From NCBI GenBank assembly GCA_023846275.1, contig CM043869.1, forward strand, positions 39,148,737 to 39,212,736: DNA of 64,000 bases. Reading direction: 5' to 3'. The DNA comes from Vanilla planifolia (taxonomy: Eukaryota > Streptophyta > Magnoliopsida > Asparagales > Orchidaceae). Positions 1-19,500 of this stretch are shown piece after piece. Numbering within the stretch: the stretch's first letter is position 1; each line of letters begins with the position of its first letter. Made by a program: the position numbers and the translations under genes. The notes below the pieces were generated by a model, which worked only from the letters and a program-made list of their open reading frames with translations, did not search any database and was not told where the DNA came from.

Positions 1-2607
1 TTTCGTATTAGCATACAACACATAATAAGAAGTTTAAAAAGTCATAATATGTAGGAATTGAGAAGCTTTGAGTAATTTTGTAAATAAAATAAATATGATT
101 AAAGAGAAGTGGCATTAAAGTGATAAAAGTTTAATGAGTTGTACTTAAATTTTTATAGAAAATCAAAGAAAAAAGAAAATAAAATTAAAACAACCCTAAA
201 GATCATAGGTAATTGAATTTAAATTATTTATAATATATGCAAACATTGTTGATAATAGCAAAAATGTGTAATTGAGCTTGTTAACATAACATTTTTTTTA
301 ATTATACTGAATTGTTTCAATGCGTTATGAAATAAAGTTTATATGATCTAAAATATATACTACAAACATAAAACTTATACACACACACACATATATTTGA
401 TATATCTATAAGATAAAATTATAAGGATAAGAAATAATAAAAAAATAAAAAGAGAAGAAATAATAATTATCATAAAAGACTTTATGAGTCTCATGTGTAC
501 ATTACATATAATATACTATATTATGATATAAAAAATAATATAGTTATATATCATGATATGAAAGAAAAGAAAAATTAATTATGATTTTTTAAAGTCATTT
601 ATCTCATAATTTTTATTTATATGATATAATCAATTACTACATGAGGTTGGGCTTGATATGCATTATTTACAAATTATGCTATGTGATGGCATTATAAACC
701 CTATTTTTATATGATCAAGATGTCATCAATATCATAAGTATTTTATACATGACTCAGTATATTGAGGATATGATATCATTAATATGATTGGTTAATTATG
801 ATATATCTATAAACTGAGAAATAAATATAATATAATAAGATGCGGATAAAGATGAGCTAAGATGTTCTTATTGATACATGATAATAATCAGTTAAGAAAA
901 ATTGAACTTAATAATAAAAAAAATAAGAAAAACAAAGAGAAAAAGATAGAAAAGAGATAAATAAAAGTGATGTTATAAAAAGATATGTAATATTTATTCA
1001 AGAAATATAAAATATTTGTTTATACACATGTGTTATACATAGCATGTTATTCATTATTTATTTATGACATATTTGTTTACGTGGCTTTTAAGATGTCTTG
1101 TTTGCTTATTAGTGCTAATTAGTATAATTTTAAATTAAAATATTGTAATAAACAAAAATTTAACTATTAAAATTTATAAACTTATTTTATTTGCACTACA
1201 ATTATGCCATAAACATATAAAATAATAATGAGTAGAGTGGTATATGAGCCAAATGATTTAATTTAGAGAATTGTTTTTAATATATAATATATCTAATTTA
1301 TTTTGGTATGGTGACTTTTTTATTTTTCTTTAGTAGTAATGCATGCGATATCATAGTTGTTATTATATTTCATTAAAAATAATTTTAAATTTAATTTTAT
1401 CATCATTGTGGCTTGATAATTAGTATTATATCTTATATATTACTTAAAATGTTTGATTTAACATAATTTGTTGTTATTGTATGTATTATCATATAGATGT
1501 TCTCCAATTTCAATAATTATCTAAATAAAAAGTATATTTATCTAGCTTGACTATATGATAGTATTCAATGTCTTTATTATTAAATGGTTGAATTCCAACA
1601 TTATAAATTTAAAAATTTAATATATAAATTGATGATTAATTAAAAATTATCATTAATGAACACTAATTATTTGTATCACAGATATAATTAATAGTTATCC
1701 AATAGAAGTCATTATTTCTTGTTTTAGTTCTTTCATCAAATGTTCTTTTAGAATTGCCTTACTTAAAACTCATACATGAATGATCATGACTATCGTTGGC
1801 ATTTCAAACATATCTAATTAATTAATAGATTTAAAATTAATGTAATAACTATATTCAATCAAACAACATAAAAATAATTTCCAAAAAATTATAATTCCAT
1901 GATTAACAGTTTTATGATTTTTAGAAATTATGTTTCAAAACAAGTTTGTTTTTAAAGAATATGAAGATAAAAAATTATAAAAAAAAATATCCAGTTAATT
2001 TCTAATGCATTGAAATAAAAAAAAAATTATGTTATAAATAAACAAAATTATGCAATATAATTTATGAAAAAAATAAACATGCTGGTTTTTTGTTAAAAAA
2101 TACATGGTTAAAGCTTTGCTTATAAGCATGCCAATATTTTTTAATACATAAAGAATTCATCGAAGCTTGCATAAATTATTATTTCTTTTTGAACCAATTT
2201 AATTTCCCAAATTTGTTTCACTTAAATAAAAATTATTTAATCCAGCTTTTTCCCAAAAAAAAGAAAGGATGCACATAAAAACAATATAAAAGGCAAGTAA
2301 ATATTGAAATTATTTACTAGATAATATATTAAAAATCAAGGATCATACCAACAAAACGTTACATAAAAAATCACTAAATCGACAGTTCAAGAAAGGGTTG
2401 GCAATACCTTTTTAATTTAAATAAAATCTACTCATTTTTATTTTTTATTTTACTCTCCATTGATTTTAACTAAGTTCGTTAAATTTAATTGTCGTTGAAA
2501 TATGGCGAGAATAAAATATAATAAATTTATCGCTAATACCATTAAATATGTAAATTAAATTTTTAATAGCATAAAAATTATAAAAAATAAAAAAGCAATA
2601 TTTTATA

Positions 2608-2650
2608 TTATATATATGTGTGTGTATATATATATATATATATAATATAA
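2608..2650. repeat. TA/TG microsatellite
   Basis: Alternating TA dinucleotides with a short TG block in the middle, followed by TATAA-type pentamer repeats. Simple sequence; no function inferred. Confidence 0.8.
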
Positions 2651-5600
2651 TATAATATAATAAAAATATGTCTTGGACCGGGATTCCAATATTTCTCAAG
2701 GCGCAAAACGACGCTGCATTGGATAAAATGTAATGATGTTGATTAGGAGATTAAAAAAAATAAAAATTAAAAAATTCTTTCTAAATGTATTTTTCACTAA
2801 AGGTGGAAAAAAAAATTTTATTCAAATAAAAAAATTTATATATTTTTAAATTGTTATAGTTTTTACATATATAAATTATAAAAAAATTAAATACTAATTT
2901 TTATTTCTTGTCCATTTGGTTATCCTATATTTTATTTATTATAAGTCTTGGTTAGAATTTTAAATTCTATTTTAATATTTCAATTGGGTGGTACATTTAT
3001 GAAATTTATAATCTATGATAATATTTATTTGATTATTCATGATTGTTCATGTATGATGGAGTTTGTTGAAATTTAAAGAAAATATTATAACAAATATTTT
3101 GAAAATTATCTTCTAATATTGGTTTAGGATGCTACTATGATTAATTTATAAACATTAGCTGATAAAAAAATATGAAATTAGGGAATTTTAATAATTTATT
3201 TGATATTAGATTTTAAAATAAAATGCAAATTTTATATTACATCTTCAAAAGGCAAGGGCTTGTTTATCAACTAAACACTTATTAAAAGTACTAATTATTA
3301 TTATTGAATTAAGATGCTATTATTATGGGTTTGTTAAATATCTTTTTTTTTTATTGACATAAAATTTTATGAAAAAAATAGGTTGCATCATCACTTTCTT
3401 CATTATTATAACATGCTTAATATATTGTTGCTCGATTTTGGATTTTAAACATTGTTACATACATGAAATCATCCATGTTTAGATCTTAGGTTATAATAAT
3501 ATGTAGTTTTTCATGTTGCATTATTTTGTATGCAACAAATTTTTTTATAATAAAGAGTAGATTATAATTGGCTTATATGTTTGGTTAAACATTAACTATT
3601 ATAAACGAATAAACTTTTATAGTGATTAATATCAATCGATATAAAATATTATTGTTTTTATATCAATTAATGCATGGTTCTTTATTGAAGGAGTCTTGAC
3701 TTTATGCTGATAAATGATTAACTCTGATTACCCAATAGTTGAACTACCATCTAAACTTATAGCATCTAATGGCCAATGTACATATTTTTTTCATAATAGT
3801 GACATTTCTATTAGTCACATAGGTGAATAAATAGTATCAATATGAAACTATAAGATCTTGATTAGGCAATTGGGCAATTGTCCAAGCTTTTAACATTTCC
3901 CTCACAATGAAATTACAAACGAATTATTAAGTATTTAAACAAATGCTATTTTTAAAAATTTGAAATAATAATTAACAATAGATATCTGTGCATATTATAA
4001 ATGACAAATCATCTAATGATCGAATCCTTATCACATATAAAAAATCTAAAAACACTTATTCACAAATTTAGACATTCTAATTTATTTTATTTATATGTAT
4101 GTTATAAATTTCAATCTCACAAAATTAATGATATATCTAATCATCACATTATATATATACCTACATATATATAGAAAATATATTTGTTCTAATAATGAAA
4201 TTAAAATATCGAATAGGCATATTGTTATAAAATTGGTTAGTTGGATGTATTATTTTAAAATTTATTTTTTTAATATTTTGTAGAAGTCAAAAAGGGTATC
4301 TTTCAAATATGCTCTTGATGGTCAATGCATAATAGGCTCATTGATTAGTTGATCTAACTTTATAAATTAAGCATGATGCTCCTGAAAATAGACTAGTAAT
4401 CTATACTATATCTAAAGGGTTTGTTAAATATGAAATAATATTGAATCAATTGGACTTGAAGGCATATGCTTTGGTCGTTGGTTTTATTTATTTTTTTTCA
4501 TAAATAAAAATCAAAATTTATTATCAAAATATTTTTTGATATTGTATAATTAATCATTATAATATTATTGTGATCCAATTTGAAATAAACAAAGATACAA
4601 TCATAGCTAATATAACAAAAAATATATTTATATTTGATAGGACATTACTTGTTTTTTTTATATCATGGAATCAGACTATTAATGTCACTAAAAAACTTAG
4701 TTTTAATACTATAAGATTTTTTTAAATAATTCATTAAAAAAAATCCTTTTATTGTATTGACATTATCAACCTTTTGCAAAAAAAAAATTTCTAAAGACAT
4801 CTATTCTTTAGTAATTTGTATGTTTAAAGCATATTTTATAATGGAGAAAAAAATTTAAAATGTAAATCAAGTTGTGAATACAAAATAAATTATAGTTTGT
4901 CAATTTTTTTGTATTAAATTTACATATGGGTTTGGAGACGAGCATGATTATCTATTTTAGAGGGTGATTAAAGTTTAATCTTGGCATTATAATCTAATAC
5001 ATCCCAAAAGTACAAATGTCTTCACAAAGTAGGCCAAAAAATAGTTAAATTAAGTGAAATAGTAATGTCTGAGAAAGTTCGAGTTAACAATCATAATAAA
5101 AATAAGAATGCATTAATGACATTAGTCAAACCAATAGAATAGAGCAAATAGTTGAGTTAACTAATATTTCTCATTTCAATGGTTACAAACTTTTATGTGA
5201 GGCCACCATAATGCAATTTGCTTCTTTGAATAGCATAATGGTATTATTTGATTGATAAAATGGATAAGTGACAAGTTTGGATAAACTTAAGAGATAACAT
5301 ATTTATAATATTCTCAAATTCTTAAAATAATAAAATAATATTAATATTTTTTAGATAAAATTAAGAATATATGAAATATCCTATAAAACATGTTAGAAAT
5401 GATTTACAAATAGAGTATTTTAAATCATAAAAATACATTTATTAATGAATATAGCTCATCAAGATAAGACGAAAATTTTTTTTTCTCAATTGAATTTAAT
5501 TTGAAATTATTACAATTTTGTAAAATTTAAGGAATAAATATATAAATTATATATGATATAAATGTATATCCCTAAAACTAGTATGATCACATTAAATTTT

Positions 5601-6701
5601 TACGATTCCTTCTCCTACATGTGTTGATTAACCTCTCTTATACAGAAATGTCTTTCCTTAACCACTCTGTCATGTTGCTAGTTGCTTCTCGACTGCTGGA
5701 GGTAAAGAAGAAAGAGCTTAAGAAAGTGATGCTAAGAAGAGAGAGAAAAGGGGAAGCCAAAGAGACAATTAAAAGTAAAGGAAAGAAAAAAAAAAGAAAA
5801 TTATGATTTATGGAACTCGAATGGGGAGAGAGTAAGAGAATAAGATGAAAGAGAGAGTGAAGAGGGGAGAATTAAGCAATAACTTACACAATAGAAATTA
5901 GTGAATTTCTCAAATTCTAAATTTGAATTTGTGGTTATTGTGCTATTGATTCTTTAATTAGTAATGAGATCTATAGATCCTATGTTTAATAATGTTTGTT
6001 ATTATCTAATAGATTGAATTCAAAGAGATAAAGAAAGTTAATAAAGATTATCAAAAAGTTAGACATGAAAATAGAGTAAAAGAGATACGTAAAAACCTTT
6101 AAGGTAAGCATTTTAAAAGTTTTATATGTGTTTGCTTGAAGTAATAATTAATGATAAACATGACCTAATATAAGCATTTTGCATAGTGGTTTCACGTGTA
6201 TATGCAATGTATTACAAATATGTCAGCAATAGATCGATTGCTTAATTATTATGTGTGTATTATATATTGACTTATAGTTAAAATACATAGTATTATAAGT
6301 TAGTTGTGCTAATTGATATGACGTATATATAAGATTGCATGTTACACTTAAGAAAAAGGAATGTACTTATGTGATATAAGAATTATTTCTAGCATATTTA
6401 TTATGAACAAGAGCATAATGATACTACGATGAAGCATGTATAATATTAATACTTTATTTCTTATATGAGAATAGTTGAAATGTTATGATTTATGCACAAG
6501 TAGAAATGATTATATACTTAATAAATGTGTAGCCGTAATTAAACAAATACAAAAAAATAAAATGATTTGTGATTCATGTGAATTAAAACATTAAAATGCC
6601 AATAAAAATTAATATAATGGCAATTGTGTAGCATCTCTTTTTTTAACAGTTTGGTCATTCTTGAATTTCTTATGAAGAGTTTCTTAAATTTTTTTTTATT
6701 T

Positions 6702-6863
6702 ACCTTTTTTCTTCATGTTCAAATTTTAAGAATCATATTATTTTTTTTAAATATCAAAAGTATTTTTTTTAACATCTGTACCTTTTTCCTTCATGTTCAA
6801 ATTTTAAAAATCATACCAAATTTTCTTTTAAAATATCAAACGTATTCCTTTTTTAACCTTTGT
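6702..6863. repeat. Two-copy tandem repeat, about 78-84 bp units
   Basis: Two adjacent copies (about 6702-6779 and 6780-6863), each starting with a T-rich run followed by CTTCATGTTCAAATTTTA and ending in a T run plus a CATCTGTA/CCTTTGTA tail. The copies differ by point changes and small indels, so the duplication is not recent. It explains the repeated peptide pattern in the chance open frame across it. Confidence 0.75.
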
Positions 6864-7696
6864 AAATCAATAATTAATGTGATATAAAAGTTGAAATTCT
6901 TAGAACTTTATAAATATCAATATTTTTCACATATTTTTTGAAACCACATGTGTATGCAATATCAATAGTTTTATGTGTATTTTTTCTCAAATAAATAAAA
7001 TTTTATACCAACTTCTATTTATGCAATATCATATTTTGTAACATGTTATTATAAGCTATATTTCATTTCTTTCTTATAGTTTATTGTGATGTCTCCTTTT
7101 GATCTGAAATTATTAAACCAAAATAAACATAAGCTATTTGACACTAACTTAATAGTAAAAATATATAATATAATATAAATAATTATTAGGTAGTCACAAA
7201 TATGTTATATATCAATAGTAATACAAATGAGTTAAAGACATGTCATTTTTTTCTTTAAATTTATTTAAAACTCAATTTCGTTTTTAAGAAATCTTATCAA
7301 TTTTTTTAATCTCTTTTATCTTTGATGCATCCTAAATATCTTATTTTAAATAACCAAACAAAATCTATATGGCAACACTCTTTGAGACAATTTTATCTTT
7401 ATATACTCCATCCTTATAAGTTAGCCCAATTTTCATTACTTAAATATGTTACATTTTCTTATTTTTAATTTCTAGTTCATATAAATTAGAATTTGTTAAT
7501 TTTTTTTTTCTTTTTAACATCACATGTTATACATTTATCATATAACTATATAGCATAACATTATCATGCTTAAATCAAATTATGTGTCAAAGTATGTATA
7601 ATAACATATCATTACAATAAACAATGTCAAGTATTTTTCATATAATATTTTTATATGTCAATTTATGTCTCTAACATAGTATTACACATTACATCA

Positions 7697-7714
7697 AACA
7701 CACACACACACACA
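7697..7714. repeat. CA microsatellite
   Basis: About nine CA dinucleotides in a row in AT-rich intergenic DNA. Confidence 0.85.
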
Positions 7715-10679
7715 TAATGCATAAAGTTTGTCACTCATACATCCTCCAATTGATTGTAACATGTTATTGCAAATCAAAATTAGTAAATATCTCCAAATAT
7801 AAAATTTTTATATAACAATTTAGGTCTCTAACTTTGCATTATACATTACATCAAGTCATTTATACAATGTATAAGTTTTGCCAACATCTTACTATCCCAT
7901 TTAATGGTCTCATCAGACTTAGATATCTGATCTAAATCTCAATTATTATAGTACCTATGGCTTGGGACTCTAGATTTTACTTTTGCCATTATCTTAAATT
8001 CTTCTTTCACTCTTTAGTACTTGGCTGATGCTAACCATATTGATTTTTCTTGAAAAATTCTTCCTAAGCTTGGTGTCACTTGCTTTTATACTCAATAGTG
8101 GCTTTTTGCATTCTCGTTCATCCATCTCTCTCCAACAGTTGTGTTCTTTCGATTTTACATCTTTTTTATTTCATTTCCACATAACTACTATGATTTCTTG
8201 TCAGTTAGTGCTCCCCATGTCATTAAAACATATGCTCATTGTTCTAGATTTAAAATGGTTAAGTTTCTCTATATCATATTTATATAATACGTATCTTTAT
8301 ATTATATGATCCATTAAATCTTCTATCAACTTAGCTTATTCACATTGATCGTATTTTTATGATCTATCAATCATACATGTATAATCTATTTTTGCTTAGC
8401 TCAAACATTCTCTCAATCTCATACTTATACAATTCTATTGTTGTACTTGTACAATAACTTTTTTTTCATGCCATGTTGATTTTGATATGTGACAATTATC
8501 CACATGGTGATATTTATGCTTTTATATTCTTTATATTATATGATTTTTTTCATCTATTGTTAGACTTAATTGAATATTCCCTTCTTATTTAGTCGGACTT
8601 GTGATACTTGATTTCATATTTGTATGATATTGTATTGTTAGTTGTTATTCATTAATGATATCATACCATTTCTTAGTCATCTTTGTACTATCATTAACTA
8701 ACTTTTATACTCAAATTTCTTTCAAACTTTTTTCTTTCTCTTGCTTAACTGTATTATATGATATCTTTGGTCGTACCATATTATCAAATCCCCCAACTTG
8801 TCTCATCTGACCTATAGCGACGATGCACTAACTTTACTCTATTATACCCATACAATTCCATTGTCGTACTCGTATGATAATTAGCCTGTTTTTTATAGCC
8901 AACTTGCTCATTTGGTCATTATATACAATTCTATGATGTTATATTATACAATATCTTAAAATTTTAAAAATATTTATAAAAATCATAAAAAACTTATAAA
9001 AATTCTTAAAACATTATTTAAAACAAATTTATTGTTTTATAATTCACCCCTTCTTAAGTTTATCAATAAATCTTAATATTACATATTTTTTAAAATAAAT
9101 TGCCCCAACTTTTGTGACGTTACATATTAGATTATGTAACTAAAACTATTGAAAATATCGTGAAAGAAAAGTTGTTAAAAATGTTGATAAAACAAATTGT
9201 TGAGGGCTATATGCATGAAAATTTGAAAATATGATAATTTAGTATTTGTCATAACTAAGTAAATTGAAAAAAAAATACTTATTGATTATTTGTAAAAATT
9301 GTGAGTAACAAAAATATGACAATCATAAGATTTATTTGGTTAAGAAGAAAATATGCTTATAAATAAAATTGTATTATAAAAAATAAATGATAATAATAAG
9401 ATTGTATGTGTAAATTTATTTCTTTGGTATTGATGATATACATCTACATATATAACATGATATTATTTAATTGTTATTATAAAGGTTTTGATTACTTAAT
9501 TTTTTTCTTGTTAAATTAATGTGATATTTACATATTACATAACCCAAACATTTTATTGTTTTACTTATCGTGATTGTGTTAAATTTTGTGATAGTGACTT
9601 ATCTTATTTATTGTCATTAATATCTTAGGTACTCTAGGATCGAAGCATAAGGAGGAATGAGTATGTGAATAAAATGTTAAATTTTACTATTATATATAAA
9701 TGCTCTATATAATATCTAAGAGTTATATTTATTATTTGCAAGGCATAAGTTACAACTAAGTGTATATACAATAAATAACTATAGAAATACATAATTGATA
9801 TATGCAGTGATGGACAATAAACGTGAATGTTATAACAATTGCATATAATGATATAGATTATAAATGCATATAAAAAATAGATGAAATACAAAAGAGTCTT
9901 TTGTCAATTTAAAATCTAAAATTTAGAAAAAAAAATATATTAAATTATTTAATATTAAGAATTGAGATCTTAAATTAATGAGAAGAGGATGAGAATATCA
10001 TAATATTAATCAAGTATTTGTTAACATAAAATAAATATTTAATGTATTTGATTTTAAACTATTAATGTATTTAATGCCTTTTTGTGCGACCTTTGGATTT
10101 AGACATTAAGAGTAGAACTTGAGGATCCAACCTCGATGGAAGAGAGGGGCCTAATTGTTTGGGTGTCAAGTTAGTCCAACTCATCTAAGTGGGATGTATG
10201 GGCAAGGATGCCATAGAATAATAAAACTAAGCGAACTAATTAAATTTTTTTAGATTAATTTTTTGTATTTAAAATGTATTATAAAAAATAATATTTGAAA
10301 AATAATTTTCATATAAATAAAAATTTTAAAAAATATCATTTAAATTTATAATGTCATTAGTCTTAAAAAGAAAAACTTTAAAATAAATTGAGGTTAATAA
10401 ATTCATGTTTTGCTTATGTGGTGAAAATGATTTAATATTAACTAGAAAAACAATAAGCTTAATACAAACAGTCGAAACACAATTAAGTTTGATGAACTAC
10501 ATTAAAAGTATATGATTCTAAAAATAAAATTATTATATAATGATCGAATTAACGTCTGAATTTTACAAATAATATTAAATTAAATGTATAATAATTGTAT
10601 AGAAATAAATATAACCATTAAATTGTGAATAAATATATATTTTTAATTAAAAAAAAAGAAAGATAAAAAAGAAGAAGAA

Positions 10680-15856
<5,177 letters not shown>

Positions 15857-16027
15857 CTTGGTGTTTTCTAACCATTAAAAAGCTAATAAGTGCAAGCCAT
15901 GATTCTGTTTTCCTACCAATAGGCAAAGTTGTTTGTTGTCTCAGAATAAGTTTCCATCCTTGTTTTGGTTTTTTTGGCAATCATAAACGGCAGTCATCCC
16001 CTAATGTTGTACAATCTCTTTTTTGCC

Positions 16028-16134
16028 GTGAAATAAAGCATCAAAAATGCATGTTGTGACATGAATATGGTTCTTTTTGTGTTGAATGATCTCTGTTCCT
16101 GCCTTGTTTGTTTTTTTGAAGTGAAATAAAGCAT
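16028..16134 (+). terminator. Probable GDH 3' end, two polyadenylation signals
   Basis: AATAAA occurs at 16032-16037 and again at 16125-16130, about 170 and 270 bp after the GDH stop codon. Both lie in the same 14-base context GTGAAATAAAGCAT (16028-16041 and 16121-16134), as if this piece of the 3'UTR was duplicated. Which one is used cannot be told from sequence. Confidence 0.55.
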
Positions 16135-16581
16135 ATGAAAAAGCAAAAGGAGATACCACTGTAAATTTAACATTTGCATAAATAAACACAAAAGGTTGAG
16201 CTCGTCAAAAAGATTATTCGAGCTACACAATTTGACAATTTACACAGAAAGGAGCAAACTATGAACCAAAGAAAACGGTATACAAAAGGAACTAAAACAG
16301 CAAGGCAACATTTGACCAAATGACAAACCCAAAACTACTACAGGAACCTTTCAAGTTACACTAAACGACTACAACTTGGCAATTCCTATCACTCTTTTAC
16401 ACCCCAAAGGTCAAAAGCATTCTTCTTGAATGACTAGTCACAGAATCTTTAGATAATATTCATGCAATTCGCTTCTTTACAACCCAATGCAGCTGTGGAT
16501 TCACTTATGTACTGTCAAAGAAAAGCTGGTAAAGGAAAACCGGCAAAAAAAAATTTGGCTGTTTCAACTATGGCACACAAG

Positions 16582-19500
16582 TCATTTCTTTGAAGACAAT
16601 GATGCACATGATAGAACTTTCTTTCCATAAGGGCTGCTCCTGAGTGCAGAGGCGTGGGGTCTGATAGCCTCCACCAGAATAGTGTGAAGTTCTCTATGCA
16701 CCTTTCATGACGTGTGATGAAAATTTAGTACTTTGATGTTGCTTAAATGGAATGGGCATGCTATATTAATGTCATTAAGAAATCAGAAGATGAGAAAGAA
16801 TGCAAAGTGTACCTTGGATTCTCGGAGAGCTGTTTGTATTACATAGTTTCCATATTGGTCTTGAAGGATTTGAGGTAGCAAGGGAGAGCATAACAGTTCC
16901 TGAATAATATTGACACAATAGTTCTCTCCTACCAGTTTGAGGCATCGTTCAACCACGTTGCTGCTGTACTTTTCCATTGAGAGGATATCAAAATTTCCCT
17001 TCAGCTCGTTCACAACAACAGCAGTTGCCCATGGAATCTCCATGCTAAGGATAAATTGAACCAAGTAATTCCTGCACATTAATGAATTAAAAAGAAATGA
17101 ATGGATGAATTGATTGTGATGAGATGTGAATGGATTAAGAGTCTAAACCAGTCGATAGACAATGAATAGCTTACAGAGATATACCCGAATGGATCTTTAG
17201 AAAGTGACAGCGATTTGGATAAGATTTCAGTCATAAGCCTTTGCTTTTGATCGCCTTCTTCTGAGTGAGTGAGACACTTTTGCAGTACGCAGCAGCCTTG
17301 GGCGTCAGTCGCAAGCTCAAAACAATTACTGATTGCAGCTTCCATGAGAAACTGCGAGATAAGATGGGCGATTATAGAGGAACCACAGATGAAATTTGCT
17401 TCAAAAAGGATATTTGTTCACCATAAACAAGCACTCAAAGAGAAAAATTCATTCAAGAACAGTTTCAATAAGGGTTGAAGTGAAAAAAACAGAAGTTATT
17501 ATTAAACTGTTATAGCTGCCTATGCAAGGCAAGGAACAAGTCGGTTTCATAAAACGATGCACTAGCAAGAGCACAAATATCATCTCAAAATCATGTTTGT
17601 TATGCACGTGAACCTGAACTTAAGAGTAAATTTTTTAAAAATGTTTAAATTGGACCAACCATGTGTCCGAGTGTATTTAGAACCGCCCAAAGCATTAAAG
17701 AAAAAAATTTTGTTGGTATTTACATGATAAATCTACAAGCTTGTGCAAGATTAATGATTAGCAAACATCAAGAATTGCATGCCAATTTAGGGTATTGAGA
17801 TGTTTCTCCCAAAGCAAACAGAATTCTAGCAACTTAACAGAAATGAAGAGAAACATCGTAGAACAGCTGTAACGATCAGGTTCTCTCAAAAAGAAATATT
17901 TGAGTTGTACAAAGTAACAGGTAGGTTGCCTATGTTATGAACTAAAGAACATAACACCTTGAAAGCAGACCTCTTAATATAAGAGTACAAAGTCGCAAAC
18001 TTTGACAGTTTCACAAAAACCATGCCTTTTACAATACAAAACTAACTAGAAAAGTTAACATGATTCAGCTCATTCAAAAACCAAAATGCCCTGACTTGAA
18101 AGTTTCTCAAAATAACTCTTATCTAGTAGGGGTGACTGAAGTGATGGGAAGAGTGCAATAGCTTGTACTTAATGCATTGGCTAAAACAATCCCCACTGCT
18201 GCATGCTAATCAACAGTAGATGCATAGCGTGCAATAGCACTCCAAATATTCAAGGCTAGTAACATACTCTACACAGTGATGCATGGAATATCTAAAAAAA
18301 GAAGAACAGGAATTTGGTTTTCAAACTTCAATCAATTTGATGTAGTAGCTATACATGATAACTAGGATGAACCTTCATGTTTGTCATAAAAAGTTTCAAA
18401 AGGAATCTCAATGAGCACATAAAAAGGGTTAAAGACTTAATTTTAATCAAAAGTCTATCTACAACTGCATTAAGGTTTATTTTTGTTTTGGAATAGAAAT
18501 ACATGCATTACATTAAATTTAATAGAAGTGCAAGACATATTATCTATGCCTGGCCAAAAAAAAGGCTCTCACAGAAACTTTTCAAGAATATTACAAGGAA
18601 TCAGACATGTGACGAGCTTTATTTCCATTTAATTGATTGGCTTTATGGAGATAACTCATGCACTGCTTAAAAGTGAAAAATTAAATATAACAAAAACCAC
18701 CTGTGCTGAGGCAAAGCTTGAGAATGGAAGAACGAGACTTGGGAAGAAGGGAGGAAGGAGATGGTTCAGTAGAAAATCCAAAATCTAGAAGCTAGCCCAA
18801 ATGGATATAATATCTGGCATTACCCACACAATCATCAAGAATCCACTCTCAATGAGTTTTGCGTTATTGAATAAATATTGAATCATTCCAGAAGGATTAA
18901 TATGAATTGCAAGAGAACAATTTGGTAACAAATTCTTAGCTAATATATTAACAATTATCTCCAGATAAAATCACCTATTTTGGAAAGAATATAAGTGACT
19001 TTGCAAGCTAAAGTCATATCAATATGTAATTCTTCCTGAACAAATCAAATATGTTATATCTAAAACCTAATATGATTAATCTATAAGTGGTGACATTGAT
19101 TTGACTACAAATGACCAAATTAGTCATGTCAACCCTAAAGAAACCTAATTTCAAAATCTAATATGATAAATCAACAAAAGTGATATTGACTGAACTTCAA
19201 ATATGACTTCAGGATAGGTTGCCTGTAACTGTAGGCTCATATACTCTTTTCATTTGCATTAAAGTACTAAAATAGTGCCACTTAGTTATTGGTCAATCTA
19301 CCTTCTCACAAGAACCATTCATGTTGGGAAAGAAACGTGTGAAGTTTATTTGAAAGTGCATAGGATTGTAGATCACACGTAAACATATGCAATCCAAGTC
19401 TTGGCCCTGGGTTTGTTTTAGAACCTTAGATGTTAACGTAGACAAGCACACTATTAATATCATGAATAATTGTTCTCAGAATTATCTTAATGAATGTTTT

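Noticed and set aside
5621-5806. 61-aa Lys/Glu-rich open frame
   Set aside because: Its composition is that of a purine-rich stretch; no homology or promoter evidence.
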